A DNA stretch of 64,000 nucleotides from Syngnathus acus (GCF_901709675.1 NW_023590235.1:36385-100384), one strand, 5' to 3'; shown: positions 1 through 11,187, counted from the first letter of the stretch. Notes: generated by a model from the sequence alone, not told the origin. Numbers and translations: made by a program.

Positions 1-246
1 TCAACCACGTCACTGTTTGGCTCTCAGCGGAGGCTTCGTGGCTGTTTGTCTACCGTCGATCATCGGACACGTAAGTATGGCTGCGGATCAAGAGGTTTGT
101 ACGGCTTTGTGCACCAACTGCACCCTTCTCTTAGAGAGGTTGTCCCTGCTAGAGGGACATGTCCGCCAGCTTGAGGAGAATAGTGTGATAACAGTAGATT
201 TTGGCGGACACAGATGCGGACTGTAGTCAGCCCGCTAGCCCAGTTA
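1..246 (+). pseudogene. L2-type LINE 5' coding fragment (left arm)
   Basis: Reads as a short peptide with a Cys pair followed by a leucine-rich heptad stretch (CTNCTLLLERLSLLEGHV). This looks like the coiled-coil N-terminal part of a LINE protein. It ends at 224-226 next to the 3' tail of the neighbouring LINE, which probably inserted here. The right-arm copy (27474-27975) extends further and carries an N-terminus resembling the LINE at 55911-59092. Assignment to a LINE is by that resemblance. Confidence 0.5.
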
Positions 247-3200
247 GCATTAGACTTAGACTTAGACTTAGACAAACTTTATTGTCATTTTGTCAACACT
301 GGGTGTACACAAAACGAAATTACGTTGCGTACGGCTTTCAACAATGTAGTGGTATTGCGGCTGGTTAAAAAGTGACATTCTATATAAAAATATGAAATAA
401 GATAAGTATAGAGTACAAAGTGCAGCAGTGATAAAGTATGTAAACAGTGCAGGAGACAAAAACCGTATTTACAAGTGTGCAGAGGAATGCTACGTTTGAA
501 TGTTCAACAGTCTGACGACAGCAGGGAAAAAACTATTGCAGAACCTGGTGGACCTGCAGCGGATGCTGCGAAACCTCTTCCCAGACGGCAGCAGGGAGAA
601 CAGTCCATGGTGAGGGTGTGATGGGTCACTGATAATACGGGCTCGGGACACGCAGCGCTGGGATGACAAGTCCTGAATGGAGGGAAGAGGAGCCCCGATG
701 ATCCTCTCTGCTGTCCTCACCACTCTCCTCAGGTTCTTCCAATCGGAGGCGCTGCAACCTCCACACCACACCGAGAGACAGCTTGTCAGAATGCTCTCTA
801 TGGTGCTTCGGTAGAACGTCCTCATGATGGGTGGGGGCAGGTGGGCTCTCCTCATCCTCCGCAGGAAGTACAAGCGCTTCTGTGCCCTCTTGACTAGTGT
901 TGTGGTGTTCACAGTCCAGGTGAGGTCGTCTGTGATGTGGACCCCCAGGAATTTAGTGCTGCTGACCACCTCCACAGCTGAGCTGTTGATGATCAGTGGA
1001 GCGTGGTGAGGCTGGTTCTTCCTGAAGTCGACGATGATCTCCTTCGTCTTCTCCACATTCAGGATCAGGCTATTTTCTCTGCACCAGCCCACCAACTGCT
1101 CCACCTCCTCTCTGTAGTCCAGGTCGTTGATGTCCCTGATGAGGCCCACCACCGTTGTGTCGTCTGCAAACTTCACGATGTGATTGGTGGTGAACCTGGG
1201 GGCGCAGTCGTGTGTCATCAGGGTGAACAGCAGGGGGCTCAGGACGCAGCCCTGAGGGGAGCTGTGCTGAGGGTGATGACATCTGAGGTGTTCTGTCCGA
1301 CCCGGACTGACTGAGGTCTGTTGGTGAGGAAGTCTAGCAGCCAGTTTCGAAGGGGGGTGCTGAAGCCCAGGTGTTCCAGTTTTTCCACCAGATGCTGTGG
1401 AATGATGGTGTTAAACGCTGAGCTGAAGTCCAGGAACAGCAACCGCACGTGGGTGTTCCTCTCCTCCAGGTGAGCCAGGCTCAGGTGAAGAACGGAGGAG
1501 ATGGCATCCTCAGTAGAGCGGTTCTGGAACGGGTCGAATGTTGGGGGGAGTCCGGAGACGATGTGTTCTTTAAGCAGCCTTTCGAAGCACTTCATCATGA
1601 TGGGAGTCAGTGCCACAGGTCTGTAGTCATTCAATGAGGTGATTTGAGGTTTCTTCGGCACCGGAATGATGGAGGCAGCCTTGAAGCATACTGGCACTGT
1701 GGCTTGGCCCAGCGAGATGTTAAAAATGTCTGTGATGACACCAGCCAGCTGACCTGCACATTCCTTGAACACCCGCCCAGGTATGTTGTCGGGGCCTGGG
1801 GCCTTACGTGGGTTGACTCTTCTCAGAGTCTTCCACACGTTGGCTGAGTCAAGGCAGAGTGCCTCCTCTTCCTGGTGGGGAACAGTTTTAACTGCAGGAG
1901 TGCTGTTTAGTGCCTCAAATCGCCCAAAGAAGTTATTTAGACCATTTAGGAAGTCAGCATCAACCTCACCCAACGGGGGGGAGGGTAAGTTGTAGTCCGT
2001 GATCGCCCGTATGCCTTGCCACATACTCCTGGTGTTATTGGCGTCGTGGAAAAAATCCTGAATTTTTCGACTGTGGCTTCGCTTCGCTAACCTGATGGCA
2101 CGGTTCAAGTTGGCTCTCGCTGTCCTCAGTGCCTCCTTGTCGCCAGACTTGAAGGCTGAGTTCCGTGCTCGTAGCGTATGACGTACCTCCTCAGTCATCC
2201 AGGGTCGTTGGTTGGCTCGGGTGATGATGTTCTTAGTGGTGCTGACGTCCTCGGTGCATTTGTTGATGTAGGCTGACACAGTCATGGCGTACTCATCAAT
2301 GTCGATCTGATTGTCATATGTTGCTGCTGATTTGAACATGTCCCAGTCAGAGCACTCAAAGCAGTCCTGGAGTGCCTCCATGGCCCCCTCAGACCACACC
2401 CTCACCTGCTTCACTGTGGGTTTTGCTCTGATCAGCAGGGGCCTGTATGCAGGGATTAGCATAACAGATAGGTGGTCTGAAGAGCCGAGGTGGGGGCGGG
2501 GGGCTGCTCTGAATGCATCCTTTATATTGGTGTAAACCAAGTCCAGAGTGTTCTCTCCCCGAGTTGGAAAATCCACGTGTTGGTAAAAATGAGGGAGAAT
2601 AGTCTTCATGTTAGCCTGGTTGAAGTCCCCAGCAATGATGAAAACACCCTCTGTGTGCGTGGATTGCCGCTCACCGATTGTCCGATAGAGAACACTCATG
2701 GCCTCTTTAGTATTAGCGCTAGGAGGCACATACACAGCCGTGATGCTAACAACAGTAAACTCCCTGGGCAGGTAGAAGGGTCTGCAGTTAACAGTCAAAA
2801 GCTCGATGTCCGAAGAGCAGAAGCTGGCGACAGATCTAGCATTTTTGCACCAGTTGTTGTTGATGTAGACACACAGCCCACCTCCTCGGGATTTACCGCT
2901 TAGTTCGCTGTTTCTGTCGGCGCGGAATGTAGCGAGCCCCTCCAGGCTAACGGCGTTGGACGGTATTGATGAGTTCAGCCATGTCTCCGTCAGGATGAGA
3001 GCGCAGCAGTTTTTAACCTCCCTCTTTGAAGAGAGTTCCAGTTGTAGATGGTCCATTTTATTATCCAGTGAGCGGACGTTGGAGAGGAAGATGGATGGAA
3101 GCGGCGGTTTGTAGGGGTTAGCTTTAAGCTTAGCCGTTAGCCCACCTCGACAGCCGCGCTTCCGCCGCCGGTCACACCGCCTACGCTTACTCCTCCTCCG

Positions 3201-3490
3201 GCGTGTGCTGCCCGGCGAGCCCGCTGCATTGTGAGCTTCTGGGGCTAGTGCCCGAAGCACTCCGAGGCTACGTAAACAGACTAGGGTAGTTGTGGCTACG
3301 AGTCCGAAAACACTTGATGACCGTACCTCCAGCAGGCGCTGGCGATCATATACTAACCTACTGGATGGATAAACTAAACTTTGTGTTGTTTGTAGTGTCC
3401 TAGGCGACATATTTTGTGAAAATGCTCGTCGGTTGTCGAGAGCCGTTGCAGCCGCAGCCAACTGGGGCGCCGCCATCTTGAATCTTGAAT
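247..3490 (-). mobile_element. L2-type non-LTR retrotransposon, near full length (left arm)
   Basis: Minus-strand LINE ending in a short TAAGTC-type repeat tail (plus-strand TTAGAC units at 247-273), preceded by an AATAAA-like ACAATAAAG. The protein starts at about 3476 (MAAPQLAA) and stops at 490. The AP-endonuclease part shows SNVRSLDNKMD, TETWLN, AGDFN and SSDHLSV. The reverse transcriptase shows [11 protein letters not shown] and FADDTTVVGLI, and the C-terminus has the LLPSGKRFRS box of fish L2-type LINEs. One base is missing near 1261, inside the SPQGCVLSP motif, which splits the frame. Endonuclease-primed copying would be its normal mode; this copy should be inactive. Confidence 0.9.
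490..3476 (-). pseudogene. LINE ORF2-like protein (endonuclease-RT), frameshifted near 1261
   Basis: Basic N-terminal stretch (RRRRSKRRRCDRRRKRG), then AP-endonuclease, RT and C-terminal region, about 995 codons if read through. The frame is open from 3476 to the PQG-motif region near 1261, where a C present in the right arm (GGAGCCTGTG versus GGAGCTGTG) is absent. The rest, to the stop at 490, is in another frame and contains FADDTTVV. There is also an in-frame loss of one ATT at about 640 relative to the right arm. The RT core is therefore interrupted and the protein should be non-functional. Confidence 0.88.
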
Positions 3491-3539
3491 TAGCCCCAAG
3501 CGGCTTGCTAACCGCGATGAGCCAGTTAAGACGCATAGC

Positions 3540-5103
3540 CGTCCCAAGCCATCTCGGCCTACTGGCTCTCGCATCTTGGTCATAGGTGACTCCATCACAC
3601 GAAAAACACCACACTTAAAAATCCAGCCACGGTAATGTGTATCCCTGGAGGCAGAGCACCCGACATAGAAGCTAATCTAAGGGCGCTAGCTCGCAATAGG
3701 TCTAGTCAACAGCGTAGGTCCAACAACACTAGCCACTCGGATATAGTGATACACGGTGGCTCCAATGATATATTTCAAGCATATATCGGCTCTATTGATA
3801 ATCTTACAAATGAATTTAATGCGACATTGTTAAATGCCATCGACTCGGTAGTGCCACTACGTCTGAAAACTCGCCGTAGAAAGCCTACTACACGGTTCAC
3901 AGGTGAAACACGGACGCTTAAGCAATTATGTAAAAAGCATGAACGAAAATGGCGTTGAACCAAACTTGAGGTTTTCCATCAGGCATGGCGCGATAGCCTC
4001 CTGAAATACAAAGATGCGCTTATTTTAGCAAAAACTAATTATTTCTCGCAAATTATTAATCTCAATAAAAACAATCCTAAATACTTATTTGATACAGTGG
4101 CAAAGCTGACGTGGTGCCATCCGACCTCCGATAGCTCCTTCCACTCAGCCGACGGGTTCATGAAATTTTTCGCTTGAAAGATTGAATCCATTAGGGATGA
4201 GATCAAGATGACAGTTCCAATCGCTCAGTCGAGACCGCCCATTACCGGCGCTGACGAACATGCAATAACCCTATCAAATTTTAAAAGTGTGTCCGTTGAA
4301 AGGCTCACGCAATTGGTTAGTGCGGCTAAGCAAACGACATGTTCACTCGACCCGCTCCCAGCCAAACTATTTAAAGAATTACTTCAAATTTTAGGACCGT
4401 CCGTCTTAAATATAATTAATCTGTCTGTCTCCTCTGGACAGCCTTTAAAACCGCTATCATTAAACCGCTACTTAAGCGACCAAATCTCGACCCGGACTGT
4501 CTCAGTAATTATAGGCCGGTTTCAAATCTCCCATTCGTAGCAAAACAACGAGTAGTCCATGGTAATGCGACCTCTGAGCTCTATAACGTCACTTGTGGTG
4601 TCCCGCAGGGATCGGTACTCGGACCAATTCTATTTAATATGTATATGATTCCGCTTGGGGACATAATACGTAAATATAACATTAGTTTTCAATGTTAGGC
4701 GGATGACACTCAATTATATATGCCGTTATCGATGACAAATCCGCAGGACTGTTGTAATCTTGAGGCGTGCCTTGCGGAGATCAAGCAATGGATGTCTCTC
4801 AATTTCCTTCGTCTTATCCCAGATAAAACTGAGATGTTGATAATTGGTCCAGCTTGTTATCACCACTTATTTAAGGAAACCACTATAACTATGGATAACT
4901 GTACTATCACTCAGAGCGATACTGTAACTAATCTCGGGGTAACATTTGACCAAACGCTCTCCTTTCAAAAGCACAATAAGAACATAACTAAAATTGCGCT
5001 TTTTTACCTCCGTAATATTCGTAAGATTCGTCCGATTCTCTCGTGATGCGGAAACTATTATACATGCGTTTATTATGTCGCGCCTGGACTACTGTAACGC
5101 ATT
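3540..5103 (+). pseudogene. CR1/L2-like LINE fragment with SGNH-esterase ORF1 (left arm)
   Basis: Plus-strand remnant facing the L2 LINE. At 3570-3600 it reads ILVIGDSITRK, the block-I GDS motif of SGNH hydrolases. At about 3750 it reads IVIHGGSNDIF, resembling the GxND block. These match the esterase domain known in ORF1 of some CR1/L2 LINEs. It then passes directly to post-endonuclease linker and RT pieces: AKQTTCSLDPLPAKLF near 4325, a [10 protein letters not shown]-like motif near 4595, an ADDTQLY-like motif near 4697, NLGVTFDQTLSF near 4930, and SRLDYCNAL near 5080. The endonuclease core and several RT blocks are missing and the frame is broken repeatedly. Confidence 0.72.
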
Positions 5104-5289
5104 ATCAAAGTCAAAGTCAAAGTCTGCTTTATTGTCAATTTCTTCACATGTCAAGACATACAAAGACATTGAAACTGCGTTTCCTACTATCCCACGGTGG
5201 AGACAAGACATATTACACCCAATTGGTCCACAGACAAACAAAACATTCAAGTAAACAATACACAAAGTAAAAATAAGAAGGCACATAGT
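5104..5289 (-). mobile_element. L2-type LINE 3' tail (family with TCAAAG tail), left arm
   Basis: Plus strand begins TCAAAGTCAAAGTCAAAGTC, the reverse complement of a GACTTT-repeat LINE 3' tail, followed by CTGCTTTATTGTCAATTTCTTC. The same tail closes the LINEs at 7030-7722 and 53135-54903. Only the 3' untranslated end remains, inserted into the CR1/L2-like LINE fragment. Confidence 0.85.
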
Positions 5290-5384
5290 ATATAAATGTA
5301 TTATTTATTTATATAAAGGCCGGTCCACGAAAATATTTCTGACACGTAACCGGTCCGTGGCGCAAAAAAGGTTGGGGACCAGTG
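5290..5384 (-). mobile_element. hAT transposon end fragment (left arm)
   Basis: Contains the GGTTGGGGACCAGTG terminal sequence and the CGGTCCGTGGCGCAAAAAAG subterminal block seen in the complete hAT at 44175-45645 and at 62640-62737. Only one end is present; the other end is absent, perhaps displaced by the LINE tail. Confidence 0.8.
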
Positions 5385-5734
5385 ATTTAGTAGAAGGTGG
5401 CTACAGATAAAAGTTTGAGTTCATTTTGAAAAACTAACAGGTCACTTAAGATGCACGCACAACCAATGCAGCTCTCTAATAACTCTGCTGCAAACATAGG
5501 TTAACGCACTTGGGTTGAAAACCGAACCCCAGTCTTTCACGCGACAAGCAGAGATACTATCCACGATACTAACAAGGAACATGCCCTGTGTTGGGGCAAG
5601 ATGGACTGCTTGGCGGGAGAAAGGAAAGGGAGGAAGCAGAAAGGGGAACGCTCACAGAACACATGCGCTTATAACTATTATGTGGATTTTAACCATCTGT
5701 AAACGTTATTAAAACAGTACTGAAATGGGGCAAT
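5385..5734 (-). repeat. Repeat shared by both palindrome arms and the ERV 3' flank
   Basis: About 350 bp beginning (minus strand) ATTGCCCCATTTCAGTACTG and running to the hAT end. A diverged copy follows the broken env at 62282-62639, and the mirrored copy is 21982-22331. It contains a tRNA-Asp-like sequence. Its nature is unknown: it may be a DNA transposon remnant or the 3' part of a larger element. Confidence 0.75.
5507..5578 (-). tRNA. tRNA-Asp(GTC)-like pseudogene (left arm)
   Basis: Minus strand reads TCCTTGTTAGTAT...CTTGTCGCG...GGTTCGG, resembling vertebrate tRNA-Asp with a GTC anticodon. The T-stem and acceptor 3' side do not pair well, so it is probably a pseudogene or SINE-like remnant. 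Mirrored at 22138-22209; a third copy is at 62437-62508. Confidence 0.6.
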
Positions 5735-6028
5735 CTGCTGGTCTTTTTCGTATATGCCTGCCTTCAAGTTTAGAGGGCACTACCTTTAGGGGGCATAAGA
5801 GGTTAGGGTTAAAGGTGAGGGGGTTACCGTTAGCGAGTTAGCAGGTTAGGGGTTAATTATTAGGGTTTGGTTATTGTTCTGGTTTTAGAGTTAGCGTTAG
5901 GGCTTGAAGTTAGGGAATTAGGAGCCTTAGGCCAACCAGATTCCATTTATTCCATTAATCACTGACATTCAGTCTTCAGGTCCATGGGCTACCAATCGGA
6001 ATGTAACGGGGTCAGCTGGTCGACTATG
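5735..6028. repeat. Degenerate TTAGGG-like tract and unassigned spacer (left arm)
   Basis: Roughly 5795-5935 is a decayed TTAGGG-like tract (repeated GTTAGG and TTAGGGTT words). The rest shows no recognisable gene or element. Mirrored at about 21686-21981. Confidence 0.6.
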
Positions 6029-6101
6029 GAGCTCATCGGTGCAGGGGAATGATTCTCGCTTAGGGTGCATCATTACCTGGGTTTAACTCCCGGACGATCT
6101 C
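6029..6101 (+). tRNA. tRNA-Pro-like pseudogene (anticodon loop reads AGG)
   Basis: Aligns by eye with the better tRNA-Pro copy 90 bp downstream. The loop TTAGGGT would give an AGG anticodon. The acceptor and anticodon stems are poorly paired, so it is likely a pseudogene. Confidence 0.5.
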
Positions 6102-6191
6102 TTCTTGGAAACACTGTTGTCTATCATTATGTGGAGCGTTTGACAGGCCAACGTTACACGGAATGTAACATGGTCTGCAAGCTTCCGTCAT

Positions 6192-6263
6192 GGCTCGTTG
6201 GTCTAGGGGTATGATTCTTGCTTTGGGTGTCGGAGGTCCTGGGTTCAACTCCCAGACAAGCCC
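6192..6263 (+). tRNA. tRNA-Pro(TGG)-like gene (left arm)
   Basis: 72 nt, GGCTCGTTGGTCTAGGGGTA to ACAAGCCC. Acceptor GGCTCGT pairs with ACAAGCC except at one position; A box GGTCTAGGGGTA, B box GGTTCAACTCC. The loop TTTGGGT gives anticodon TGG. The anticodon stem has at least one mismatch, so activity is uncertain. Confidence 0.72.
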
Positions 6264-6343
6264 TTCTTTAAAACGTTGCTGTTGATCAACTAGCCCAATT
6301 TAATTTTGGGCGCTAGCCCGAATCCATACACGGTGGATGGCGG

Positions 6344-7008
6344 CAGTGATATTTGAGAAGTGAAATGAAGTTTATTGGATTTGCAGACAGTGTGCAATCA
6401 TTATTTCATCAAAAGTAGGCAGGTACATAAATTTGGGCACCCCAAGAGAAAAAATGACAATATTTCAATATCAATATTTAGTAGATCCTCCTTTTGCAGA
6501 AATAACAGCCTCTCGACCAGTGGTTCTTAACCTGGGTTCGGTCGAACCCTAGGGGTTCGGTGAGTCGGTTTCAGGGGTTCGGCAGAGCCTCCACTCCGGA
6601 GGTCCAAACACACCTGATTAATAAATTCGCATATCTGAACTGGTCTCGCAAAGGCAACAGCAGAAGTCACACTGATTTGCTGGTATGTCATTTGTTGTGA
6701 ATTCATGCATTGTGTTGGTTCTATTCTTTGAACAAGGTGATGTTTATGCACGGCTCATTTTGTGCACCAGTAAAAACATCTCTGTCTTCAATTTGAAAAA
6801 ATAAATATATATTCACAAAAGAGGGGTTCGGTGAATGGGCATATGAAACTGGTGGGGTTCAGTGCCTCCAACAAGGTTAAGAATCACTGCTCTAGACACT
6901 TCCTATAGCTTCCAATGAGTGTGGATTCTGGTTGAAGGTATATTTCACCATTCTTCTTGACAAATCTGAAAGTCCCATAAACTTCATTTCACTTCTCAAA
7001 TATCATTG
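6344..7008. mobile_element. Tc1-like DNA transposon remnant, interrupted by a hAT MITE (left arm)
   Basis: Ends are inverted copies: CAGTGATATTTGAGAAGTG at 6344 and CACTTCTCAAATATCATTG ending at 7008. Inner sequence includes TAAATTTGGGCACCCC, which I associate with fish Tc1-like elements. No transposase frame remains. A hAT MITE occupies 6518-6889. Confidence 0.68.
6518..6889. mobile_element. hAT MITE with 8-bp target duplication (left arm)
   Basis: 372 bp with inverted ends CAGTGGTTCTTAACCT and AGGTTAAGAATCACTG. Flanked by 8-bp near-repeats CTCTCGAC (6510-6517) and CTCTAGAC (6890-6897), one mismatch, as expected of hAT insertion. Non-coding. Inserted in the Tc1-like element. Confidence 0.88.
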
Positions 7009-7029
7009 TGTCTGTCCGCTATATGATAT

Positions 7030-7722
7030 ATTTTACTGATATTGCCTCTGAACAGGCGAGCAAGTGCTCCTCCGGCCGTCATGACTACATTCTACCGTGG
7101 CACCATTGAGAGCATCCTCTCCAGTTGTATCGCTGTTTGGGGTGGTAGCTGCACTGAATACAACATGAAGGCCCTGCAGCGCATAGTGAACACAGCTGGT
7201 AAGATTATTGGTGCTTCACTCCCCTCCCTGAAGGACATTTACACCTCCCATCTCACCCGCAAGGCGACCGCGATCGTGAGTGATGTGAGTCACCCCGCTC
7301 ACTCTTTGTTTGATCTTCTGCCCTCTGGGAAGAGGTACAGGAGCCTGCGCTTCCGCACCACCAGACTCACCAACAGCTTCATACTCCAGGCTGTTATGAT
7401 CCTGAACTCTCTCCCCCCTTCTGCGTAGCGTCCTGTACTTTTGCGGTATATTCTGACTGTCTGCTGTATGCACACTTGCTCCATTTTTGCTCCTCTTATT
7501 TATTATGTTATTTATTTATTTATTATTTATTCATCACTCTTATTTATTCATTGTTTGTGCCTTCTTGTTTTTATTTTTCGTGTTGTTTACTTGTATGTAT
7601 ATTGTGTACTATGTCTTGTCACCGTGGGATAGTGGGAACGTAATTTCGATTTCTTTGTGTGTCTTGGAATGTGAAGAAATTGACAATAAAGCAGACTTTG
7701 ACTTTGACTTTTGACTTTGATA
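7030..7722 (+). mobile_element. 5'-truncated L2-type LINE, C-terminal end (left arm)
   Basis: Open frame to a stop at 7426-7428 covers only the LINE C-terminus: [35 protein letters not shown] and [15 protein letters not shown]. It is followed by an AT-rich 3' UTR, ACAATAAAGC and a GACTTT tail at about 7700-7720. Same family as 53135-54903. Dead on arrival by 5' truncation. Confidence 0.88.
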
Positions 7723-7840
7723 AAGGAAAATCTTGAAATAGATTTTGCATACAAATGATACTTTTGCATATGACCGTATATGTAACTCGGAGAACATGTG
7801 ATTGATTACTTTATCAAATACTATTTGACTAAATATTTGA

Positions 7841-7912
7841 GGTCCCACTGAAACTTAAAACTCGGATCACGGGATTCAGAGTCCAGAGTGCTAATCATAA
7901 CACCATGGAATA
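7841..7912 (-). tRNA. tRNA-Gln(CTG)-like sequence (left arm)
   Basis: Minus strand reads ATTCCATGGTGTTATGATTA, CTGGACTCTGAATCCCG and GAGTTTTAAG, a tRNA-Gln body with CTG anticodon. The T loop (TTTTAAG) is altered and the acceptor 5' end is imperfect, so it is probably a pseudogene. It is followed by a CA-rich tract. Confidence 0.65.
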
Positions 7913-7981
7913 GACACACACACGCACGCGCACACACGCGCACACACCACGCGCGCACACGCACACGCACACACACACGCA
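7913..7981. repeat. CA/CG microsatellite (left arm)
   Basis: Alternating purine-pyrimidine CACACGCACGCGCACAC tract; the right-arm partner is at 19731-19800 with a different repeat pattern and length. Confidence 0.9.
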
Positions 7982-8354
7982 TCCTTGTTAACCTCCCTCT
8001 GCAGGACCCAAAGTACTTTACTGAGTTGTGGGGTCCACCCTTTCTAGTGGTCCAAGAACTATGAAAAAAAATCAGGCAAGTCTCAAAAAAAATCTTGTTA
8101 CTAAAAATCACTTTCAATAAACACAATTCAAAACTTTATTTTACATGTCAGTTTTTCAGTCACATGTGGGGCCTGTTTCTAACCTTCAGGCTTTGCGGGG
8201 TCCACCTTTACACACATGAGATTTTTAGTCAGTTATGGGGCTCGCTTTTAATATTTCAACCTTAAGAGGTCCACCTATACACACATGACAAATAGTGAAC
8301 AAATGGTGAAACAGGACCAGCCATGTGTTTCTACCTCTGTTAAGGGAAGCTCTT

Positions 8355-9825
8355 TCACTCATATTTTCTCCTCATGGTGGTTATTCTATTTTTGACAAAG
8401 TACTTAACAGCTTTCCAGTCTCTGTTACTCAGTGCTTGTGGTTCTGCAGCAATGCATCTCTCGCAGTCAAACTTACCAGGAACCTGATTTGTCAATATAT
8501 ACTTCCTTAAATGTTTATTTACTGCAGCACATTCCTCTGGGGTCCAGCTTCTTTTCACAACTTTTTCTTTACCTAAGGGCATAAGAAGAGCACTTTTTAG
8601 TTGACAACTTAATTAGAACAAGACTGCATAAAGAATACATTCACTTTATGTACAATAGTCCGACAAAATAATTTAAATGAGATATTTTAAAAAGTCAACT
8701 ATCTTTGTCAACGGTGATGAGCCCACAATAGACATAAGTAAATCAGTTATTATCTGGGATATTAATCCGGTCATTTAAGTTGCTCGGTGGTCTTCAGTGT
8801 CAGCTGTTTTCATATTAACAAAATTAAAAATAGATGCACAAAAGGGCAATATTAGAATGGCCCCAGTTTTGGAGGTGGGGGAAAGAGGTCTCTCATTTTC
8901 TTGACTACTTTTAAGCAGTTTTGCATTTGACCAGAGTGTCACTGCTGGTAGATGAAGCAATTCCTGGCCCCTACAGAGGTTGCACAGGCAGCACATTGGG
9001 ATGCACCATTTCTCTGACAAAACCATTAAGAACAGATACAAGTTGTTGCAAAATCAGGGAAAATAAAAATCTGAAAAAAACTTTTTTCAGACAGTGTTTT
9101 ACATGTATGGGGAATTTGCTTTGATAACGTGCTACACATAGACAAACAAAGATGATATAAATAAATTTGGATGGGTTAATTTTCATTTTATCACAAAATT
9201 CAACTATGATTGAAAAATCTAAACTTTAGACCTTACATGTCTAAGAAAAAAAGTCGTGGTGTTTAATATATTGGGGTCATCTAAATCTTAGTAAGCAGCA
9301 TATGTGAGGATAATTAGATACTGATACAGTTGTAACAATTGGACAATTTAAAAGCAACCGTGATAAAGTTATATTGAAAAGGATTACTCCAAACTCACCT
9401 CACTTTTTGGCAGACTTTTCATTACTTGGGCCACGAGATGTGAAGGTACAAGAGGTCACTTCTATGACTTCTGGCATCAGCCCATCTGAAATGATGATTT
9501 TTAAGTACAGAAAAAAATATGTTAAACTTATCTTATTAGGACAGCAAACACACGGATCAAGGGTACAGTTTCTAACAGCAAACTAAAGAGAAAAAAAAAC
9601 TATCTACACTTGTGCTCATAAGGAGTTATTTATTACAATAATGTCCTGTAGAACCAATCTTGTTGGAACCAAATTTGGATTTTGGTAAATACTAGACAGG
9701 AGCAGATATGAATGTAATGGACTATTTAAAAGTGGTGGAATTAAAAAAAATAAATAAAATCAATATTGAAAACGAGTACTGACCTTAAACTGCAGTTTTA
9801 CAAACTCACCTTTCTTTTTGGCCAT
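8355..9825 (-). pseudogene. Three-exon gene remnant, SANT/Myb-like C-terminal exon (left arm)
   Basis: Mirror of the right-arm remnant described at 17876-19359. The terminal exon runs from about 8572 down to the stop at 8355, the middle exon is 9399-9485, and an ATGGCCAAAAAGAAAG start piece is at 9810-9825. Each has a plausible splice signal on the minus strand. The intervening DNA is AT-rich with no other element I recognise. See the right-arm entry for the protein features. Confidence 0.5.
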
Positions 9826-9868
9826 TTTCTTCCACTGAGACTTGAACTCAGGTCGCTGGGGTGAGAGT

Positions 9869-10606
9869 CCTAACCCTAACCCTAGCTCTAACCCTATTCC
9901 TAGCTCTAACCCTAACTGTAACCCTAACCCTAACTCTTACCCTAATCCTAACCCTAGCTCTAACCCTAGCTCTTACCCTATTCCTAACCCTAACCCTAGC
10001 TCTAACCCTAACTGTAACCCTAACTCTTACCCTAATCCTAACCGTAACCCTAGCTCTTACCCTATTCCCTAACCCTAACCCTAGCTCTAACCTTAAACCT
10101 AACCCTAACCCTAATCCTAGCTCTTACCCCTCACCTTTCTTTTTGGCCATTTTTTTCCACTGAGACTTGAACTCAGGTCGCTGGGGTGAGAGTCCTAACC
10201 CTAGCCCTAGCTCTAACCTTAACCCTAGCTCTAACCTTAACCCTACCTCTTACCCTACTCCTAACCCTAGCTCTAACCCTATTCCTACCTCAACCCTACC
10301 TCTTACCCTATTCCTAACCCTAGCCCTAGCTCTAATCCAACCCTAGCTCTTACCCTATTCCTAACCCTAACCCTAATCCTTACCCCTCACCTTTCTTTTT
10401 GGCCATTTTTTTCCATTGAGACTTGAACTCAGGTCGCTGGGGTGAGAGTCCTAACCCTAGCCCTAGCTCTAACCTTAACCCTACCTCTTACCCTAACCCT
10501 AGCCCTAGCCTTAACCCTACCTCTTACCCTAACCCTAGCCCTAGCTCTAACCCTAACCCTACCTCTTACCCTATTCCTAACCCTAACCCTAACCACCCTA
10601 ACTCTA
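9869..10606. repeat. Telomere-like CCCTAA repeat mixed with tRNA 3' halves (left arm)
   Basis: Degenerate CCCTAA/CCCTAGCTCTAA units in three blocks. Each block is preceded on the minus strand by a tRNA 3' half (anticodon loop to T arm, at about 9829-9870, 10157-10196 and 10409-10449) plus GGCCAAAAAGAAAGGTGAG. TTAGGG is the vertebrate telomere unit; the pure unit is frequent here but alternates with variants such as CCCTAGCTCTAA. Confidence 0.9.
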
Positions 10607-10679
10607 GCATATGGTATATGGTTTTATGGGGGAGCACACGAGCAACTCTGTTGCAAATTTTTCAAGGATAAGATATTTT

Positions 10680-10751
10680 TGGTCCCACTGGGATTTGAAC
10701 TCAGGTCGCTGGGGTGAGCGTACAGAGCACTAACCACTACACTACAGAACC
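10680..10751 (-). tRNA. tRNA-Glu/Gln-like unit 1 of the left array
   Basis: Minus strand GGTTCTGTAGTGTAGTGGTT, loop region ACTCACCCCAG, T arm GAGTTCAAATC, 3' end GGGACC. Anticodon loop slightly altered (GTACGCTCACC). Partner of right-arm unit 16905-16976. Confidence 0.65.
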
Positions 10752-10846
10752 GACGCAATTACTTCATGGATGTTACCTATATGGTTTTATGGAGCAGCTC
10801 ACAAGCAAATAGCATAGATAGGAATAGGTAAAATGTCAAATAGTTC

Positions 10847-10917
10847 AGGTTCCACTGGACTTGAACTCAGTCACTGGGTGAGAGACCAGAGCATTAACCC
10901 ACTACACTATGGAACGC
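10847..10917 (-). tRNA. tRNA-Glu/Gln-like unit 2 of the left array
   Basis: One base shorter than its partner at 16570-16642 and carrying several single-base losses (CACTGGACTTGAACTCAGTC on the plus strand). Probably inactive. Confidence 0.6.
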
Positions 10918-11020
10918 ACACCAATATTCCATGGAAGTTACGTATATGGTTTTATGGAGCAGCTCACAAGCCAGATATAGGAATAGTATAAATAGGAATA
11001 GGTAAATGCCAAAATAGTTG

Positions 11021-11092
11021 AGGTTCCACTGAGACTTGAACGCAGGGCGCTGGGGTGAGAGTCTAGAGTACTAACCACTACAGTATGGAACC
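11021..11092 (-). tRNA. tRNA-Glu/Gln-like unit 3 of the left array
   Basis: 72 nt; acceptor GGTTCCA pairs with TGGAACC; the loop CTCTCAC gives a CTC anticodon. Partner of 16395-16466. Confidence 0.7.
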
Positions 11093-11187
11093 CACACTAC
11101 TAATCCATGGAAGTTACCTATATGGTTTTATAGAGCAGCTCACAAGCAAATAGCATACATGGGAATAGGTAAATGCCAAAATAGTTG

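Noticed and set aside
1003-1314. Plus-strand frames opposite the LINE RT regions (also at 39852-40806 and 41839-42531)
   Set aside because: They are antisense shadows of clear minus-strand RT or RNase H coding.
9842-10671. Long open frames through the CCCTAA repeats (Asn/Pro/Ser-rich or Leu/Thr-rich)
   Set aside because: They are translations of a hexamer-like repeat, appear in several frames and have no domain.
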